From the NCBI RefSeq assembly GCF_003583985.1, contig NZ_QXML01000004.1, positions 1 to 64,000 on the forward strand: a stretch of DNA of 64,000 nucleotides, given 5' to 3'. The position numbers and the translations under genes were made by a program. Positions 43,462 to 53,389 of the stretch are shown here, piece after piece. The stretch's first letter is position 1. Every line of letters starts with the position of its first letter. The stretch is from Algoriphagus lacus (GTDB lineage Bacteria; Bacteroidota; Bacteroidia; Cytophagales; Cyclobacteriaceae). Under the pieces are notes generated by a model, which was given only the letters and a program-made list of their open reading frames with translations, had not been told where the DNA came from and did no database searches.

Positions 43462-44352
43462 TTATTTTGAAAATCTGGGAGATACAACCAGATCCTTATT
43501 GCCTGGAGTGTATTGATAAAAACCTTCCCCGGTTTTTACACCTTTAAACCCAGCTTCCACCATATTCACCAAAAGCGGGCACGGCGCGTATTTGGGATTG
43601 CCAAAGCCGTCATGCAGCACTCTCAATATGGACAAACAGACATCGAGTCCAATAAAATCCGCCAATTGCAGGGGGCCCATTGGGTGAGCCATTCCCAACT
43701 TCATCACGGTGTCGATTTCACTCACTCCGGCTACTCCTTCGTACAAGCTGTAAATCGCCTCATTGATCATTGGCATCAGGATGCGGTTGGCAACAAAGCC
43801 CGGATAGTCATTCACTTCTACAGGATCTTTGGAGAGATTTCGGGAAAGACCCATAATGGTTTGAGTTACTTCATCAGAAGTAGCATATCCTCGGATCACT
43901 TCAACCAGTTTCATTACTGGAACAGGATTCATGAAGTGCATCCCGATCACTTGGGCAGGCCTCTTGGTCACCGCCGCAATTTTGGTAATCGAGATGGAAG
44001 AAGTATTGGTTGCTAGAATGGATTTTGCAGGGCTAAATTGATCAAGTTGTCTAAAAATATCGAGTTTGAGACTCATGTTTTCAGTGGCTGCTTCAACCAC
44101 GAGATCTGCATTTTTTACTCCTTCTTCCAAGCTGGTGAAAGTTGAAATTCGGGCTAGGGAAGTTTCTTTTTCCTCAGCCGAAATAGCTCCTTTAGCCACT
44201 TGACGGTCCATATTTTTGGAGATAGTGGCCAGGCCTTTTTCCAAAAATTCGGATTTGATGTCAATGAGTGAAACGGTGTAGCCATGCTGGGCAAAAACGT
44301 GGGCGATTCCATTGCCCATGGTTCCGGAACCGATAACAGAGATTGATTTCAT
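43462..44352 (-). CDS. hbd: 3-hydroxybutyryl-CoA dehydrogenase
   Basis: 296 residues, NAD(P)-dependent. Rossmann motif VIGSGTMGNGIAH (5-17), the catalytic region ILATNTSSISIT with FMNPVPVMKLVEV, and a conserved tail domain (NRILMPMINEAIYSLYEG, MGPLQLADFIGLDVCL) are typical of the short 3-hydroxyacyl-CoA dehydrogenase group. The reaction reduces acetoacetyl-CoA or oxidises 3-hydroxyacyl-CoA, used in fatty acid or butyrate-like metabolism. It is the upstream gene of a pair with the deoxynucleoside kinase. Confidence 0.95.
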   Translation of the reverse strand: MKSISVIGSGTMGNGIAHVFAQHGYTVSLIDIKSEFLEKGLATISKNMDRQVAKGAISAEEKETSLARISTFTSLEEGVKNADLVVEAATENMSLKLDIFRQLDQFSPAKSILATNTSSISITKIAAVTKRPAQVIGMHFMNPVPVMKLVEVIRGYATSDEVTQTIMGLSRNLSKDPVEVNDYPGFVANRILMPMINEAIYSLYEGVAGVSEIDTVMKLGMAHPMGPLQLADFIGLDVCLSILRVLHDGFGNPKYAPCPLLVNMVEAGFKGVKTGEGFYQYTPGNKDLVVSPRFSK

Positions 44353-44520
44353 AATTCTGTGATTGCGAGTGAAAAGCGTTATGATTTGGGTTTATGCAGG
44401 TCAATTTGCCACTTTTAAGGCTGTCAAAACTAAGCCTAAGCCGATCCAATTCCAATTCCAACCAGAGCTTTCCCGACTTTGTTTGTCACAAAAAAGCAAA
44501 TCCCCGTAGCGATTAATCCC

Positions 44521-44528
44521 TAACTTTG
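44521..44528 (+). promoter_or_regulatory. Candidate -7 box TAACTTTG
   Basis: Fits TAnnTTTG exactly, 118 bases before ATG 44646; the -33 box is not convincing. A palindrome TCCCGAAAAATTTCGGGA lies between it and the gene (44591-44608). Confidence 0.35.
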
Positions 44529-44590
44529 AGATATGAAATCGAGGAGCATACAATCGACACAGCCAAATAAATTTCAACTGTCCGAGATTC

Positions 44591-44608
44591 TCCCGAAAAA
44601 TTTCGGGA
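44591..44608. repeat. Palindrome TCCCGAAAAATTTCGGGA
   Basis: 8-base perfect arms around AA in the leader of the CvfB gene. This kind of palindrome recurs in Bacteroidota spacers and is probably a dispersed repeat rather than a specific operator. Confidence 0.6.
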
Positions 44609-44645
44609 CAGGCTATGTGGCCTTTGAGAAACAAATTATCAACAC

Positions 44646-45479
44646 ATGAAAGAACTTGGTCTGATCAGTAAATTGCATATAAACCGTTTCACTGATTTTG
44701 GTGCTTATTTGGCTCTTAGCGATGGAGGAGAGGTCCTCCTTCCAAAGGGGTATCTCAAAGGAGATGAAAAAGAAGGAGATGAAGTCGAAGTGTTTGTGTA
44801 CACCGACAGTGAAGATCGCCCTGTAGCAGTTACTCAAAAGCCTTTACTTCTATTGGATGAATTTGCTGTTTTGGAAGCCAAGGAAGTGACCAAATTTGGT
44901 GCTTTCATGGATTGGGGATTGCCCAAGGATCTTTTTGTGCCCAATGCCGAAATGGCAAAGCCTATGACCCCGGGTCAGAAGTACCTCATCCGTCTTTGCG
45001 TGGATTATCGGTCAGACCGTCTGATCGGAGTGAGCAAATACCGGGATTTCATCTATCCTGCACCAAAAGACTACCTGCCCGGAAATGAATGCGAAGGCTT
45101 GATTTTTGAAAAAACGGACTTAGGGTATAAAGTTCTACTTGAAGATCGATATGAAGGATTGATCTATGCCAATGAGGTTTTTCAGCCTTTGGAGATCGGG
45201 TCAGTTAGGAAACTGTGGGTGAAAAAGAGACGGGATGACGGCAAGATTGACCTTCAGATTTTACCGGTAGGCCGGGTCAAATACGATGAAGGCTCTGAGA
45301 AAATTCTTGCCATTCTTGAAACAAAAAGCTTTTTACCACTCCATGACAAGTCCGACCCATTGGAGATTCAATCCATTCTTGGAATGTCCAAGAAGCACTT
45401 CAAGCAATGTATCGGACAACTTTACAAAGCAAAGAAGATTCAGATATTGGAAAGTGGAATCTCTTTGCTCAACGATTAA
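44646..45479 (+). CDS. CvfB family S1-like RNA-binding protein
   Basis: 277 residues. Three to four OB/S1-type beta-barrels can be traced: KLHINRFTDFGAYLAL (about 9-24), EVTKFGAFMDWGLPKDLFVP (about 80-100) and GLIFEKTDLGYKVLLED-YEGLIYAN, followed by a C-terminal winged helix with FLPLHDKSDPLEIQSILGM-KKHFKQ. CvfB (YitL in Bacillus) regulates virulence or stress genes by binding RNA. The start is 118 bases from a candidate promoter. It is followed by YkgJ and ROK genes in an apparent operon. Confidence 0.9.
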   Translation: MKELGLISKLHINRFTDFGAYLALSDGGEVLLPKGYLKGDEKEGDEVEVFVYTDSEDRPVAVTQKPLLLLDEFAVLEAKEVTKFGAFMDWGLPKDLFVPNAEMAKPMTPGQKYLIRLCVDYRSDRLIGVSKYRDFIYPAPKDYLPGNECEGLIFEKTDLGYKVLLEDRYEGLIYANEVFQPLEIGSVRKLWVKKRRDDGKIDLQILPVGRVKYDEGSEKILAILETKSFLPLHDKSDPLEIQSILGMSKKHFKQCIGQLYKAKKIQILESGISLLND

Positions 45480-45482
45480 GGA

Positions 45483-45980
45483 ATGAGTACGGTTGATTTA
45501 GAGGCTTTTGGAAAGGCCTCGAAAACTGAATTTCCCGCAAACAAGAAGCTAAAAGAAAAGCTCAAGAAGACCAAGCCCAAGGATCTGGATACTACTTTTC
45601 ATCAACTTCACGAGGAGGCTTTTCGGGAAATTGACTGCCTGGACTGTGCCAATTGCTGTAAAACAACCAGCCCGATTTTTATCCAAACTGACATTGACAG
45701 ACTGGCCAGGACTTTTCGAATGAAAAGCAGTGCATTTATTGATGAATACCTCCATCGGGATGAGGAGGGAGATTACGTCCTTAATTCTGCGCCATGCCCT
45801 TTCCTGGGAGCTGACAACAAATGCCTTGTGTACGAAGACCGGCCAAAGGCTTGTCGTGAATATCCCCACACCGACCGAAAAAATATGCTAGGCATATTGG
45901 ATCTCTCTCTGAAAAATACCCTGGTCTGTCCTGCGGTTCTCAAAATTTTTTATGAGATCGGCAAAGAATATAGGAAGTGA
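45483..45980 (+). CDS. YkgJ family cysteine cluster protein
   Basis: 165 residues, 3 bases after CvfB. Cysteine set CLDCANCCKT (about 54-63), then CPFLGADNKCLVYEDRPKACREYP and a final Cys near VCPAVL, the expected 8-Cys pattern of YkgJ. The cluster is thought to bind zinc or an iron-sulfur cluster; family function is not settled. Co-transcribed with CvfB and probably with the ROK gene 45 bases downstream. It is soluble, with no signal peptide. Confidence 0.92.
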   Translation: MSTVDLEAFGKASKTEFPANKKLKEKLKKTKPKDLDTTFHQLHEEAFREIDCLDCANCCKTTSPIFIQTDIDRLARTFRMKSSAFIDEYLHRDEEGDYVLNSAPCPFLGADNKCLVYEDRPKACREYPHTDRKNMLGILDLSLKNTLVCPAVLKIFYEIGKEYRK

Positions 45981-46025
45981 AACAATAGTTTTGCTTTTTT
46001 GGCAATCAAACCTATAAATAACACT

Positions 46026-46958
46026 ATGAATATGCAGGATCATCGATTTCTGGGGGTAGATGTTGGAGGCACTCACCTGAAGATTGGATTGGTAGATAAG
46101 GAAGGCGAGATGCTGGACTTTCAGAAAGAAGATACGACACCATATAGAGATCATCCTGAAGGATTTGGCAAATGTTTCATTCAAGGCTTGGGAAAATACC
46201 TTGAAAAATATCCTGAGGTAGAAAAAGTTGGAATTGGACTTCCCGGGATGATTTCCAAAGATCGGACTACACCGCTTGAAATTCCCGCAATTCCGGATCT
46301 GAATGGCTTTGCGCTTAAAGCCGGACTGTTGGAAAAATATCCTAATCATGAGTTTTTTCTGGAAAATGATGCTGCAGCTGCTGCAATAGGGGAATTTTAC
46401 TATGGCAAAGGCGATACTTCAGAGAATTTCCTATTCATCACCATGGGTACAGGAATCGGAAGTGCATTGGTTTTGGACGGTCAGGTATTCAAAGGTTCCC
46501 GTGGAAATGCCCTTGAAATGGGACACATGCTTTCTCGGGGAAATGCAGGACTGGAAACTTTGATCGGAAGAAACGGAATCCTTCGAATCATGGACAATCT
46601 CATCTCAGCTTATCCTGAAAAAGCCGGAGAACTCGTTGGTCAAGAGCTAGGAACACACTTGTTGGTCGATACCGCAAAAGCCGGCAATGAAGTTTCTTTG
46701 ATGGTATTCAAGGAAGTGGCCGAGATTTTAAGTGAGGCCATCGTGTCTACCGTAAGAATCCTGGATGTAACCGACGTGTATTTTGGTGGTGGGATTTCCG
46801 CTGGCTTGGAGTTTATGATGCCGACCATCGACTACAACACCCGAAAATACCTGACTCCTTACTACGTAAAAGATCTCAGATTGAAAAAAGCCACTTTGGA
46901 AAATAATGCTGGTACTTTAGGTGCAGCAGCACTTTGCTTTATGGGTTCAGGGTTGTAA
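46026..46958 (+). CDS. ROK family sugar kinase/regulator-like protein
   Basis: 310 residues from ATG 46026 (a TTG nine codons upstream also exists). ATP motif LGVDVGGTHLKIGLV (about 9-23), substrate motif VGIGLPGM, phosphate loop MGTGIGSAL and the C-terminal FGGGISAGLEFM. The zinc-binding cysteine motif typical of bacterial ROK glucokinases is absent: where CxCGxxGCxE should be, only LSRGNAGLETL is found. The substrate may be glucose or an N-acyl sugar. It overlaps the convergent lipoprotein gene by 20 bases. Confidence 0.9.
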   Translation: MNMQDHRFLGVDVGGTHLKIGLVDKEGEMLDFQKEDTTPYRDHPEGFGKCFIQGLGKYLEKYPEVEKVGIGLPGMISKDRTTPLEIPAIPDLNGFALKAGLLEKYPNHEFFLENDAAAAAIGEFYYGKGDTSENFLFITMGTGIGSALVLDGQVFKGSRGNALEMGHMLSRGNAGLETLIGRNGILRIMDNLISAYPEKAGELVGQELGTHLLVDTAKAGNEVSLMVFKEVAEILSEAIVSTVRILDVTDVYFGGGISAGLEFMMPTIDYNTRKYLTPYYVKDLRLKKATLENNAGTLGAAALCFMGSGL

Positions 46959-47325
46959 TCGTTACTTCCGATACTTTACTCAAGGCATTCATTCGAAAAA
47001 GAACTCTCAGGGGTTCTTTTTCGCTTTTTACCCCTTCACATCCATTGCTGGGCTCCAAAAAATAAAAGAAAAAGCTTTGGCTTTTATCCATCAAATCTAC
47101 CCGGTCGGGTCTGCCGAAAGTTTTGATCAAAGCCTGATTGTCAGCCCCCAGAAAATTGTTTTTTATAGCTTTAAATTCCTCCAATTCTTGCATCCGTAAA
47201 CCCTTACAACCATACCTATCCGACTTCCAGTTCTCCAGGTTAATTTTTCCGGCATCCAAAGGACCGCTGCAGGATGAAACGATCACCAAAATGACCAAAG
47301 AAAAGAGCAGCTTAATTTTTTGCAT
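46939..47325 (-). CDS. Hypothetical lipoprotein
   Basis: 128 residues from ATG 47325, which gives a lipoprotein signal (MQKIKLLFSLVILVIVSSCSG, Cys19); an open frame reaching to 47436 is less likely. The mature part includes DRYGCKGLRMQELEEF and FLGADNQALIKTFGRPDRVD, and FLEPSNGCEGV, somewhat like small SmpA/OmlA-type outer-membrane lipoproteins (the FGxPDR motif) but not firmly. It may support barrel assembly, which is inference. Convergent with the ROK gene, overlapping by 20 bases. Confidence 0.75.
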   Translation of the reverse strand: MQKIKLLFSLVILVIVSSCSGPLDAGKINLENWKSDRYGCKGLRMQELEEFKAIKNNFLGADNQALIKTFGRPDRVDLMDKSQSFFFYFLEPSNGCEGVKSEKEPLRVLFRMNALSKVSEVTITTLNP

Positions 47326-47550
47326 GATGGAGTTTGAATTGAAATGTAAAGATGGGTTCAAAATTGAAGTAATTGCAAAATCCTGTTTGAGATTAAATTT
47401 TCGAAGGAAAGTTTTTGCCAGAAAACTGAATGTCATGAGTTTGGAATTTCACCGAAAGTAACTGTCAGAGATTACCAATCTTCGAACACAATATTAGCCC
47501 TTAGGGTTTATCCAAATCGGTTATATTAGCGCGTTCAATCACTCATTATC

Positions 47551-48048
47551 ATGTATTACAGATTTGGTAAGGCCTTCTACTTTATAAGTGTCCTGCTTTT
47601 CATTTTCTTTCTGGTTTATTTCTATTCCGCACTTTCCGAGACTCTTGGTCTTGGTTTGGATGAATCCGGGTCGCTGACACGCACTTGGGGAAAGGATACC
47701 TTTTTTTATGCAATGATTGCAGCCTTTGTCCTATTGAATTTCGTCACGCTCTTTACTCCAAAATCACTGGAGACCAAATCCAATAAAAAGCTGCACCGGA
47801 TTTTTCCGATCGGTGATCCTTATCGGGATTATCTGTTGACCTGGTTTTATTCTTTCGGAGGGATTGTTAATTTGAGTTTGGCATTGCTGGTGTTTTTTGT
47901 CCATTCGATCAATAATCAGGAAGTGATTGCTACCAGTCAGTTTACGTTTTTCTTTTACCTGATGCCGGCCTTGCTGTTCATTTGGGTAATCGGATTATTT
48001 GTCCTTTTGGTTGGAAAATTCAAGCAGGTTCAAAAAGGAGTTAATTGA
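47551..48048 (+). CDS. Conserved four-helix membrane protein
   Basis: 165 residues with about four transmembrane segments (near 9-28, 52-70, 96-118, 128-150). No family is recognised. It ends just before parE: the stop codon is 5 bases before the parE ATG, so both may be in one transcript. Its function is not indicated by motifs. The gene follows a spacer of about 220 bases with no visible promoter element. Confidence 0.75.
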   Translation: MYYRFGKAFYFISVLLFIFFLVYFYSALSETLGLGLDESGSLTRTWGKDTFFYAMIAAFVLLNFVTLFTPKSLETKSNKKLHRIFPIGDPYRDYLLTWFYSFGGIVNLSLALLVFFVHSINNQEVIATSQFTFFFYLMPALLFIWVIGLFVLLVGKFKQVQKGVN

Positions 48049-48052
48049 AATT

Positions 48053-49948
48053 ATGGCAGAACCAGTAAAATATACCGAAGACAGCATCAAGTCTCTGGAT
48101 TGGAGGGAGCATATCCGTCTTCGACCAGGGATGTACATCGGAAAATTGGGTGACGGAAGTGCCCAGGATGATGGAATCTACGTGCTGGTCAAGGAAGTCC
48201 TGGACAATTCCATCGATGAACATATGATGGGGTACGGGCGGACAATTGATGTTAAAATCTCAGAGCATAAGGTTGAAGTCCGTGATTATGGTCGGGGCAT
48301 TCCTTTGGGAAAAGTTATCGATTGCGTGTCCAAAATCAACACTGGCGGCAAGTATGATTCCGGGGCTTTCCAAAAGTCGGTTGGACTCAACGGAGTGGGT
48401 ACCAAGGCTGTCAATGCACTTTCTGATTTCTTTCGGGTTCAATCCTTCAGAGATGGGGAAACCAAGATCGCCGAATTCGAAAAAGGGATAATGGTCAATG
48501 ATGCTCCCATCGAAAAAACTTCAGACCGAAACGGCACCAAAGTCATTTTTTCTCCGGATGCTTCGATTTTCAAAAACTACCATTTTATCCCGGAATACCT
48601 TGAAAATCAGATTTGGAACTATGCCTATCTGAACGCAGGTCTTACCATCAATTACAACGGGAAAAAGTATTTTTCCGACAAAGGTCTATATGACCTGCTG
48701 TCCAATAAAATCGATGAGGAAAGCATCCGCTATCCGATCATCCATCTCAAAGGGAATGACATCGAAGTGGCCATCACTCACTCGGGTTCTTACGGCGAAG
48801 AATATTATTCCTTCGTCAATGGTCAATACACAACTCAGGGGGGGACACACCTCGCTGCATTCCGTGAGGCCATCGTAAAGACCATTCGGGAATTCTATAA
48901 AAAAGACTTTGACGCTTCAGACGTGCGCCAATCTGTGGTAGCAGCAATTGCGGTTCGGGTTCAGGAACCGGTTTTTGAATCCCAAACCAAGACCAAGCTT
49001 GGTTCCCAAAGTATAGGGCCGGATGGACCAACGCTTCGGACTTTTGTCAATGACTTCATCAAAACCGAACTGGACAATTTCCTCCATAAAAACCCAGGAG
49101 TAGCAGATGCTTTATTGAAGCGAATCCTGCAATCAGAGCGGGAGAGGAAAGAAATATCCGGCATCAAGAAACTTGCCAACGAGCGGGCAAAGAAGGCCAA
49201 TCTGCACAACAAAAAGTTAAGGGATTGTCGCGTGCATTACGACGATGCCAAGGCAAACGAAGACGCCAAAAACAATACCATGCTCTTCATCACGGAGGGG
49301 GATTCGGCATCCGGTTCCATCACCAAATCCCGTGATGTGCAGACTCAGGCTGTATTTTCGCTTCGTGGTAAGCCGCTCAACTGCTTTGGAATGACCAAGA
49401 AGGTTGTCTATGAAAATGAGGAATTCAACCTATTGCAGCACGCGTTGAATATCGAAGACGGTATTGAAAATCTTCGGTATCGAAAGATTGTGATCGCCAC
49501 TGATGCTGACGTGGACGGAATGCACATCCGTTTGTTGATCATGACTTATTTTCTTCAGTTTTTCCCTGATTTGGTTAAGAATGGGCATTTGTTCATTTTG
49601 GATACCCCACTTTTCAGGGTAAGAAACAAGAAAGAAACGATATACTGCTATTCAGATGAGGAGCGTCAGCGAGCCATTCACAAGCTCGGCAGCAAGCCGG
49701 AGATCACCCGTTTCAAAGGACTGGGTGAAATTTCTCCGGAGGAATTTGGGACATTTATTGGGGAAGATATCCGGTTGGAGCCTATCATCCTGAACAAGGA
49801 AACCAAGATTTCAGACTTGTTGACGTTCTACATGGGCAAGAATACTCCTGATCGTCAGAATTTTATCATAGAAAATCTGAAGATAGAAAAGGATTTGGCC
49901 CTTGAGGATCCAAGAAAAGCGCTGGAAGAAGAAACTGAAGCAGCGTAA
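48053..49948 (+). CDS. parE: DNA topoisomerase IV subunit B
   Basis: 631 residues from ATG 48053, with GGAG about 12 bases upstream; a longer non-ATG frame begins inside the upstream gene and is less likely. The GHKL ATPase half has [26 protein letters not shown] and DYGRGIPLG, and the conserved QTKTKLGS. The Toprim half has the EGDSASGS and [10 protein letters not shown] metal motifs. It forms topoisomerase IV with ParC for decatenation. The order parE-parC without a gene between is usual in Bacteroidota. Confidence 0.96.
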   Translation: MAEPVKYTEDSIKSLDWREHIRLRPGMYIGKLGDGSAQDDGIYVLVKEVLDNSIDEHMMGYGRTIDVKISEHKVEVRDYGRGIPLGKVIDCVSKINTGGKYDSGAFQKSVGLNGVGTKAVNALSDFFRVQSFRDGETKIAEFEKGIMVNDAPIEKTSDRNGTKVIFSPDASIFKNYHFIPEYLENQIWNYAYLNAGLTINYNGKKYFSDKGLYDLLSNKIDEESIRYPIIHLKGNDIEVAITHSGSYGEEYYSFVNGQYTTQGGTHLAAFREAIVKTIREFYKKDFDASDVRQSVVAAIAVRVQEPVFESQTKTKLGSQSIGPDGPTLRTFVNDFIKTELDNFLHKNPGVADALLKRILQSERERKEISGIKKLANERAKKANLHNKKLRDCRVHYDDAKANEDAKNNTMLFITEGDSASGSITKSRDVQTQAVFSLRGKPLNCFGMTKKVVYENEEFNLLQHALNIEDGIENLRYRKIVIATDADVDGMHIRLLIMTYFLQFFPDLVKNGHLFILDTPLFRVRNKKETIYCYSDEERQRAIHKLGSKPEITRFKGLGEISPEEFGTFIGEDIRLEPIILNKETKISDLLTFYMGKNTPDRQNFIIENLKIEKDLALEDPRKALEEETEAA

Positions 49949-50032
49949 AGACCTGTCTGATTTTTTGAAAAAAAGTGATCTCTGTGGATAGAGTAATTTT
50001 CTATCCACTAAAATCAAACAACACATTGAAAA

Positions 50033-52660
50033 ATGAGTGACGATAATAAGATAGCAGATGGAGCAGATGAAAGTCTGCACACTTCCGTGCCGGTCACCGG
50101 CATGTATAAAGATTGGTTTTTGGACTATGCTTCCTATGTAATCTTGGAGCGTGCCGTTCCAGCCATTGAGGATGGTTTGAAGCCGGTTCAGCGCAGGATT
50201 TTGCATGCGATGAAGGAAATGGATGACGGCCGATTCAACAAGGTCGCCAACATCATCGGGCAGTCTATGCAGTATCACCCTCATGGAGATCAATCCATCG
50301 GTGACGCGATAGTCAATCTTGGTCAGAAAGAACTCCTCATTGAAACCCAAGGTAACTGGGGTGATGTCCGGACCGGAGACGGTGCTGCGGCAGCGAGATA
50401 CATTGAAGCTCGTCTTTCCAAATTTGCGCTGGAGGTAGTATTCAACCCTCAGACCACGGAATGGCAGCTTTCTTACGATGGGCGAAAGCGGGAACCAGTT
50501 ACTTTACCGGTAAAATTCCCGTTGCTTTTGGCACAGGGAGTGGAAGGGATTGCAGTAGGTCTTTCAACCAAAATTCTTCCACACAACTTCATTGAACTTA
50601 TTTTGGGATCAATTGAAATCCTAAAAGGCAATAAGACCAACGTTTTGCCTGATTTTATCACAGGTGGTTTGGCTGACTTTTCTGAATACAATGAGGGACA
50701 CCGCGGTGGTAAAGTAAAAGTTCGTGCTAGAATTGAAGAGGAAGACAGCAAAACACTGTTAATCAAAGAGATTCCATATGGGACAACAACAGACTCTTTG
50801 ATTGATTCTATTCTGAAGGCCAACGACAAGGGCAAAATCAAAATCAAAAAAGTGGTCGATAATACGGCCAAAGACGTAGAAATTCAGATTCAATTGGCTC
50901 CGGGCGTCTCGCCGGATGTAACCATCGATGCCTTGTATGCCTTTACCGATTGCGAGATATCTATCTCTCCCAATGCCTGCGTAATCATTGAGGATAAACC
51001 GGTCTTCTTGACTGTCAATCAGATCCTCGAATACAACACCCAGCAGACCAAAGACCTTCTAAAACGAGAATTGGAAATCCGCAAGGGAGAGTTGATGGAG
51101 AAGCTGTTATTTTCTTCGCTGGAAAAGATTTTCATTGAAAACCGCATTTACAGGGACATCGAAGAATGTACAACATGGGATGCTGTACTTGAGGCGATCG
51201 ACAGAGGATTGGATCCCTACAAGCCTGATTTCTATCGTGAAATTACTCAGGAGGATCTGATCCGTCTGACTGAAATCAAGATCAAACGGATATCCAAGTT
51301 TGATGCTTTCAAGGCGGATGAATTGATGAAACGTCTGCAGGAAGAGCTGAAGGAGGTCAATTACAACCTCAAGCATCTGACGGATTATGCCATCAAGTAT
51401 TACCAAAACCTGCTCGAGAAGTACGGAAAAGGACGTGAACGGAAGACTGAAATCCGTGCCTTGGACACCATTGAGGCGACCGTAGTAGCTGCCAATAATG
51501 CCAAACTCTACGTCAACCGTGCGGATGGATTTGTAGGGTATGGATTGAAGAAGGATGAATTTATTTGCGACTGTTCTGACTTGGACGACGTGATTGTCAT
51601 CCGTCGGGACGGTAAGTTTATGGTTTCCAAAATCCAGGAAAAAGGCTTCATGGGCAAGGATATCCTGCATGTGGGAGTTTTCCGGAAGAATGATGACAGG
51701 ATGACTTATAACCTGATTTATCTGGAAGGAGCTTCAGGCCGGACCATGGTAAAAAGGTTCCAAGTAGGAGGGATCACCCGGGATAAGGAATATGACCTGA
51801 CGAAAGGTACTAAAGGGACGAAAGTTCTTTACCTAACTGCCAATCCAAATGGTGAGGCTGAAATTGTAACTATTTACTTGACTCAAGGAGCTAAAGCAAG
51901 AGTCAAAGTCTTCGATTTTGATTTTGCCGAAATTGAAATCAAAGGCAGGGGTGCAGGCGGTAATATTCTGACTAAGTATCCCGTACGCAAGATTCAGCTC
52001 AAAATGGAAGGAAAATCCACTTTGGGCGGATTGAATATCTATTATGATGTTGTGATTGGCCGATTGAATACTGATCAACGAGGTAAACTGATTGGAAACT
52101 TCCTGGGCGACGATAAAATCCTGGTTTGTTACAAAAACGGGGATTATGAGTTGACGAGCTTTGAGCTAACCAATCGCTATGAACCCGGAGATGTGGTTTT
52201 GATCGAAAAATTTGATCCTCAAAAAGTCATTTCTGCCATTTACTACGATGGTGCAACCAAGACTTATTTTGTGAAGCGGTTTTTGATTGAAACGACGACC
52301 ATCAACAAGCGATTTAATTTCATCACCGACCACAAGCTGTCTTACCTGAAAGTAGTTTCGACCGAAGGTCAACCTCAGGTTTCGGTTACCTTGATCAAAG
52401 GAAAAGAGGAAGAAGTGATGGAATACGACTTGGATATGCTAATTGATGTTAAGGGTTGGAAAGCGATCGGAAACAAACTTAGCACGTATCCTGTCAAAGA
52501 AATCAGTTTGGTTCAATCCGAAAAAGTCAGCGCTGTAGAATCTGATTCTGAAGAAGATGACAGCCCTGAAGTAAGCGATTCGGATGAACAGTTGGAAATT
52601 GGAAGTACCATTGATCTGACCCCGAAAAAAGAAGAGGACGAACAACTGGGGCTATTTTGA
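50033..52660 (+). CDS. parC: DNA topoisomerase IV subunit A
   Basis: 875 residues. The breakage-reunion domain has the catalytic tyrosine at Tyr123 (AAARYIEARLSKF) within the quinolone-resistance region (YHPHGDQSIGDAI, about 81-93). The C-terminal part has the repeated beta-pinwheel blades of ParC/GyrA (MVKRFQVGGITRDKEYDL and following) and ends in an acidic tail (SDSEEDDSPEVSDSDEQ). It acts with ParE. The stop lies 18 bases before the TrmH start. Long C-terminal acidic tails occur in Bacteroidota enzymes. Confidence 0.96.
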   Translation: MSDDNKIADGADESLHTSVPVTGMYKDWFLDYASYVILERAVPAIEDGLKPVQRRILHAMKEMDDGRFNKVANIIGQSMQYHPHGDQSIGDAIVNLGQKELLIETQGNWGDVRTGDGAAAARYIEARLSKFALEVVFNPQTTEWQLSYDGRKREPVTLPVKFPLLLAQGVEGIAVGLSTKILPHNFIELILGSIEILKGNKTNVLPDFITGGLADFSEYNEGHRGGKVKVRARIEEEDSKTLLIKEIPYGTTTDSLIDSILKANDKGKIKIKKVVDNTAKDVEIQIQLAPGVSPDVTIDALYAFTDCEISISPNACVIIEDKPVFLTVNQILEYNTQQTKDLLKRELEIRKGELMEKLLFSSLEKIFIENRIYRDIEECTTWDAVLEAIDRGLDPYKPDFYREITQEDLIRLTEIKIKRISKFDAFKADELMKRLQEELKEVNYNLKHLTDYAIKYYQNLLEKYGKGRERKTEIRALDTIEATVVAANNAKLYVNRADGFVGYGLKKDEFICDCSDLDDVIVIRRDGKFMVSKIQEKGFMGKDILHVGVFRKNDDRMTYNLIYLEGASGRTMVKRFQVGGITRDKEYDLTKGTKGTKVLYLTANPNGEAEIVTIYLTQGAKARVKVFDFDFAEIEIKGRGAGGNILTKYPVRKIQLKMEGKSTLGGLNIYYDVVIGRLNTDQRGKLIGNFLGDDKILVCYKNGDYELTSFELTNRYEPGDVVLIEKFDPQKVISAIYYDGATKTYFVKRFLIETTTINKRFNFITDHKLSYLKVVSTEGQPQVSVTLIKGKEEEVMEYDLDMLIDVKGWKAIGNKLSTYPVKEISLVQSEKVSAVESDSEEDDSPEVSDSDEQLEIGSTIDLTPKKEEDEQLGLF

Positions 52661-52678
52661 TGGCCCCGTTTTTTAAGC

Positions 52679-53389
52679 ATGGGTGAAGAAAATCAAAATA
52701 TCGTCTTTGATCAGGGGCTTTTAGAATATCTGGGGCAATACATCACTGAGCACAAAAAATCGGTCATGGAACGGGTCCTATCAAAAAGGACTCGGTTTTT
52801 AACAGTTGTTTTGGAGGATATTTTCAAACCGCACAATGCCAGCGCGGTAATCCGAACCTGCGATTGTTTTGGCCTTCAGGATATTCATGTGATCGAAAAG
52901 ACCACCGAATACAAAGTCAATCCTTATGTGACACGTGGAGCTTCTCAATGGGTCGATTTGCATAAGTACCATCGAGTGGAAGGCTCATCCGTGGATGCCT
53001 GTTTTGAAAGCTTACGAAATCAGGGTTATAAAATATACGGCACCAGTCCTGCTCCGAGTTCAATGTCCATCTATGAGCTCCAACCAACCGAAAAACTGGC
53101 TTTAGTATTCGGAAATGAGCACGAGGGAATTTCAAAAGAAGTAAAATCCAAGGCAGATGGACTAGTTCATATTCCCATGTTGGGGTTCACGGATAGTTTC
53201 AATATTTCAGTTTCTGCATCCATTTTCCTGTACGATTTGGTCAAAAAAGCCGAAAGTCTCGGAATACCGGATTTTTACTTGCCAGAGGAGGAGAAAAACA
53301 ACTTAAGGCTAAAATGGTACCGTGATGTTGTAAAACATTCAGATGTCCATGAGCGGGTTTACTGGAAAAACCAATCCACTCTTAAGTAA
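52679..53389 (+). CDS. trmH: tRNA (guanosine-2'-O-)-methyltransferase TrmH
   Basis: 236 residues of the SpoU family, forming a trefoil knot. Motif 1 NASAVIRTCDCFGLQDIHVI (about 45-64), motif 2 LALVFGNEHEGISKE (about 141-155) and motif 3 GFTDSFNISVSASIFLYDL (about 172-190) carry the SAM-binding and catalytic residues. The C-terminal FYLPEEEKNNLRLKWY-like extension, as in TrmH, favours Gm18 methylation. It is 18 bases after parC in the same direction. The convergent gene begins directly at its stop. Confidence 0.93.
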   Translation: MGEENQNIVFDQGLLEYLGQYITEHKKSVMERVLSKRTRFLTVVLEDIFKPHNASAVIRTCDCFGLQDIHVIEKTTEYKVNPYVTRGASQWVDLHKYHRVEGSSVDACFESLRNQGYKIYGTSPAPSSMSIYELQPTEKLALVFGNEHEGISKEVKSKADGLVHIPMLGFTDSFNISVSASIFLYDLVKKAESLGIPDFYLPEEEKNNLRLKWYRDVVKHSDVHERVYWKNQSTLK

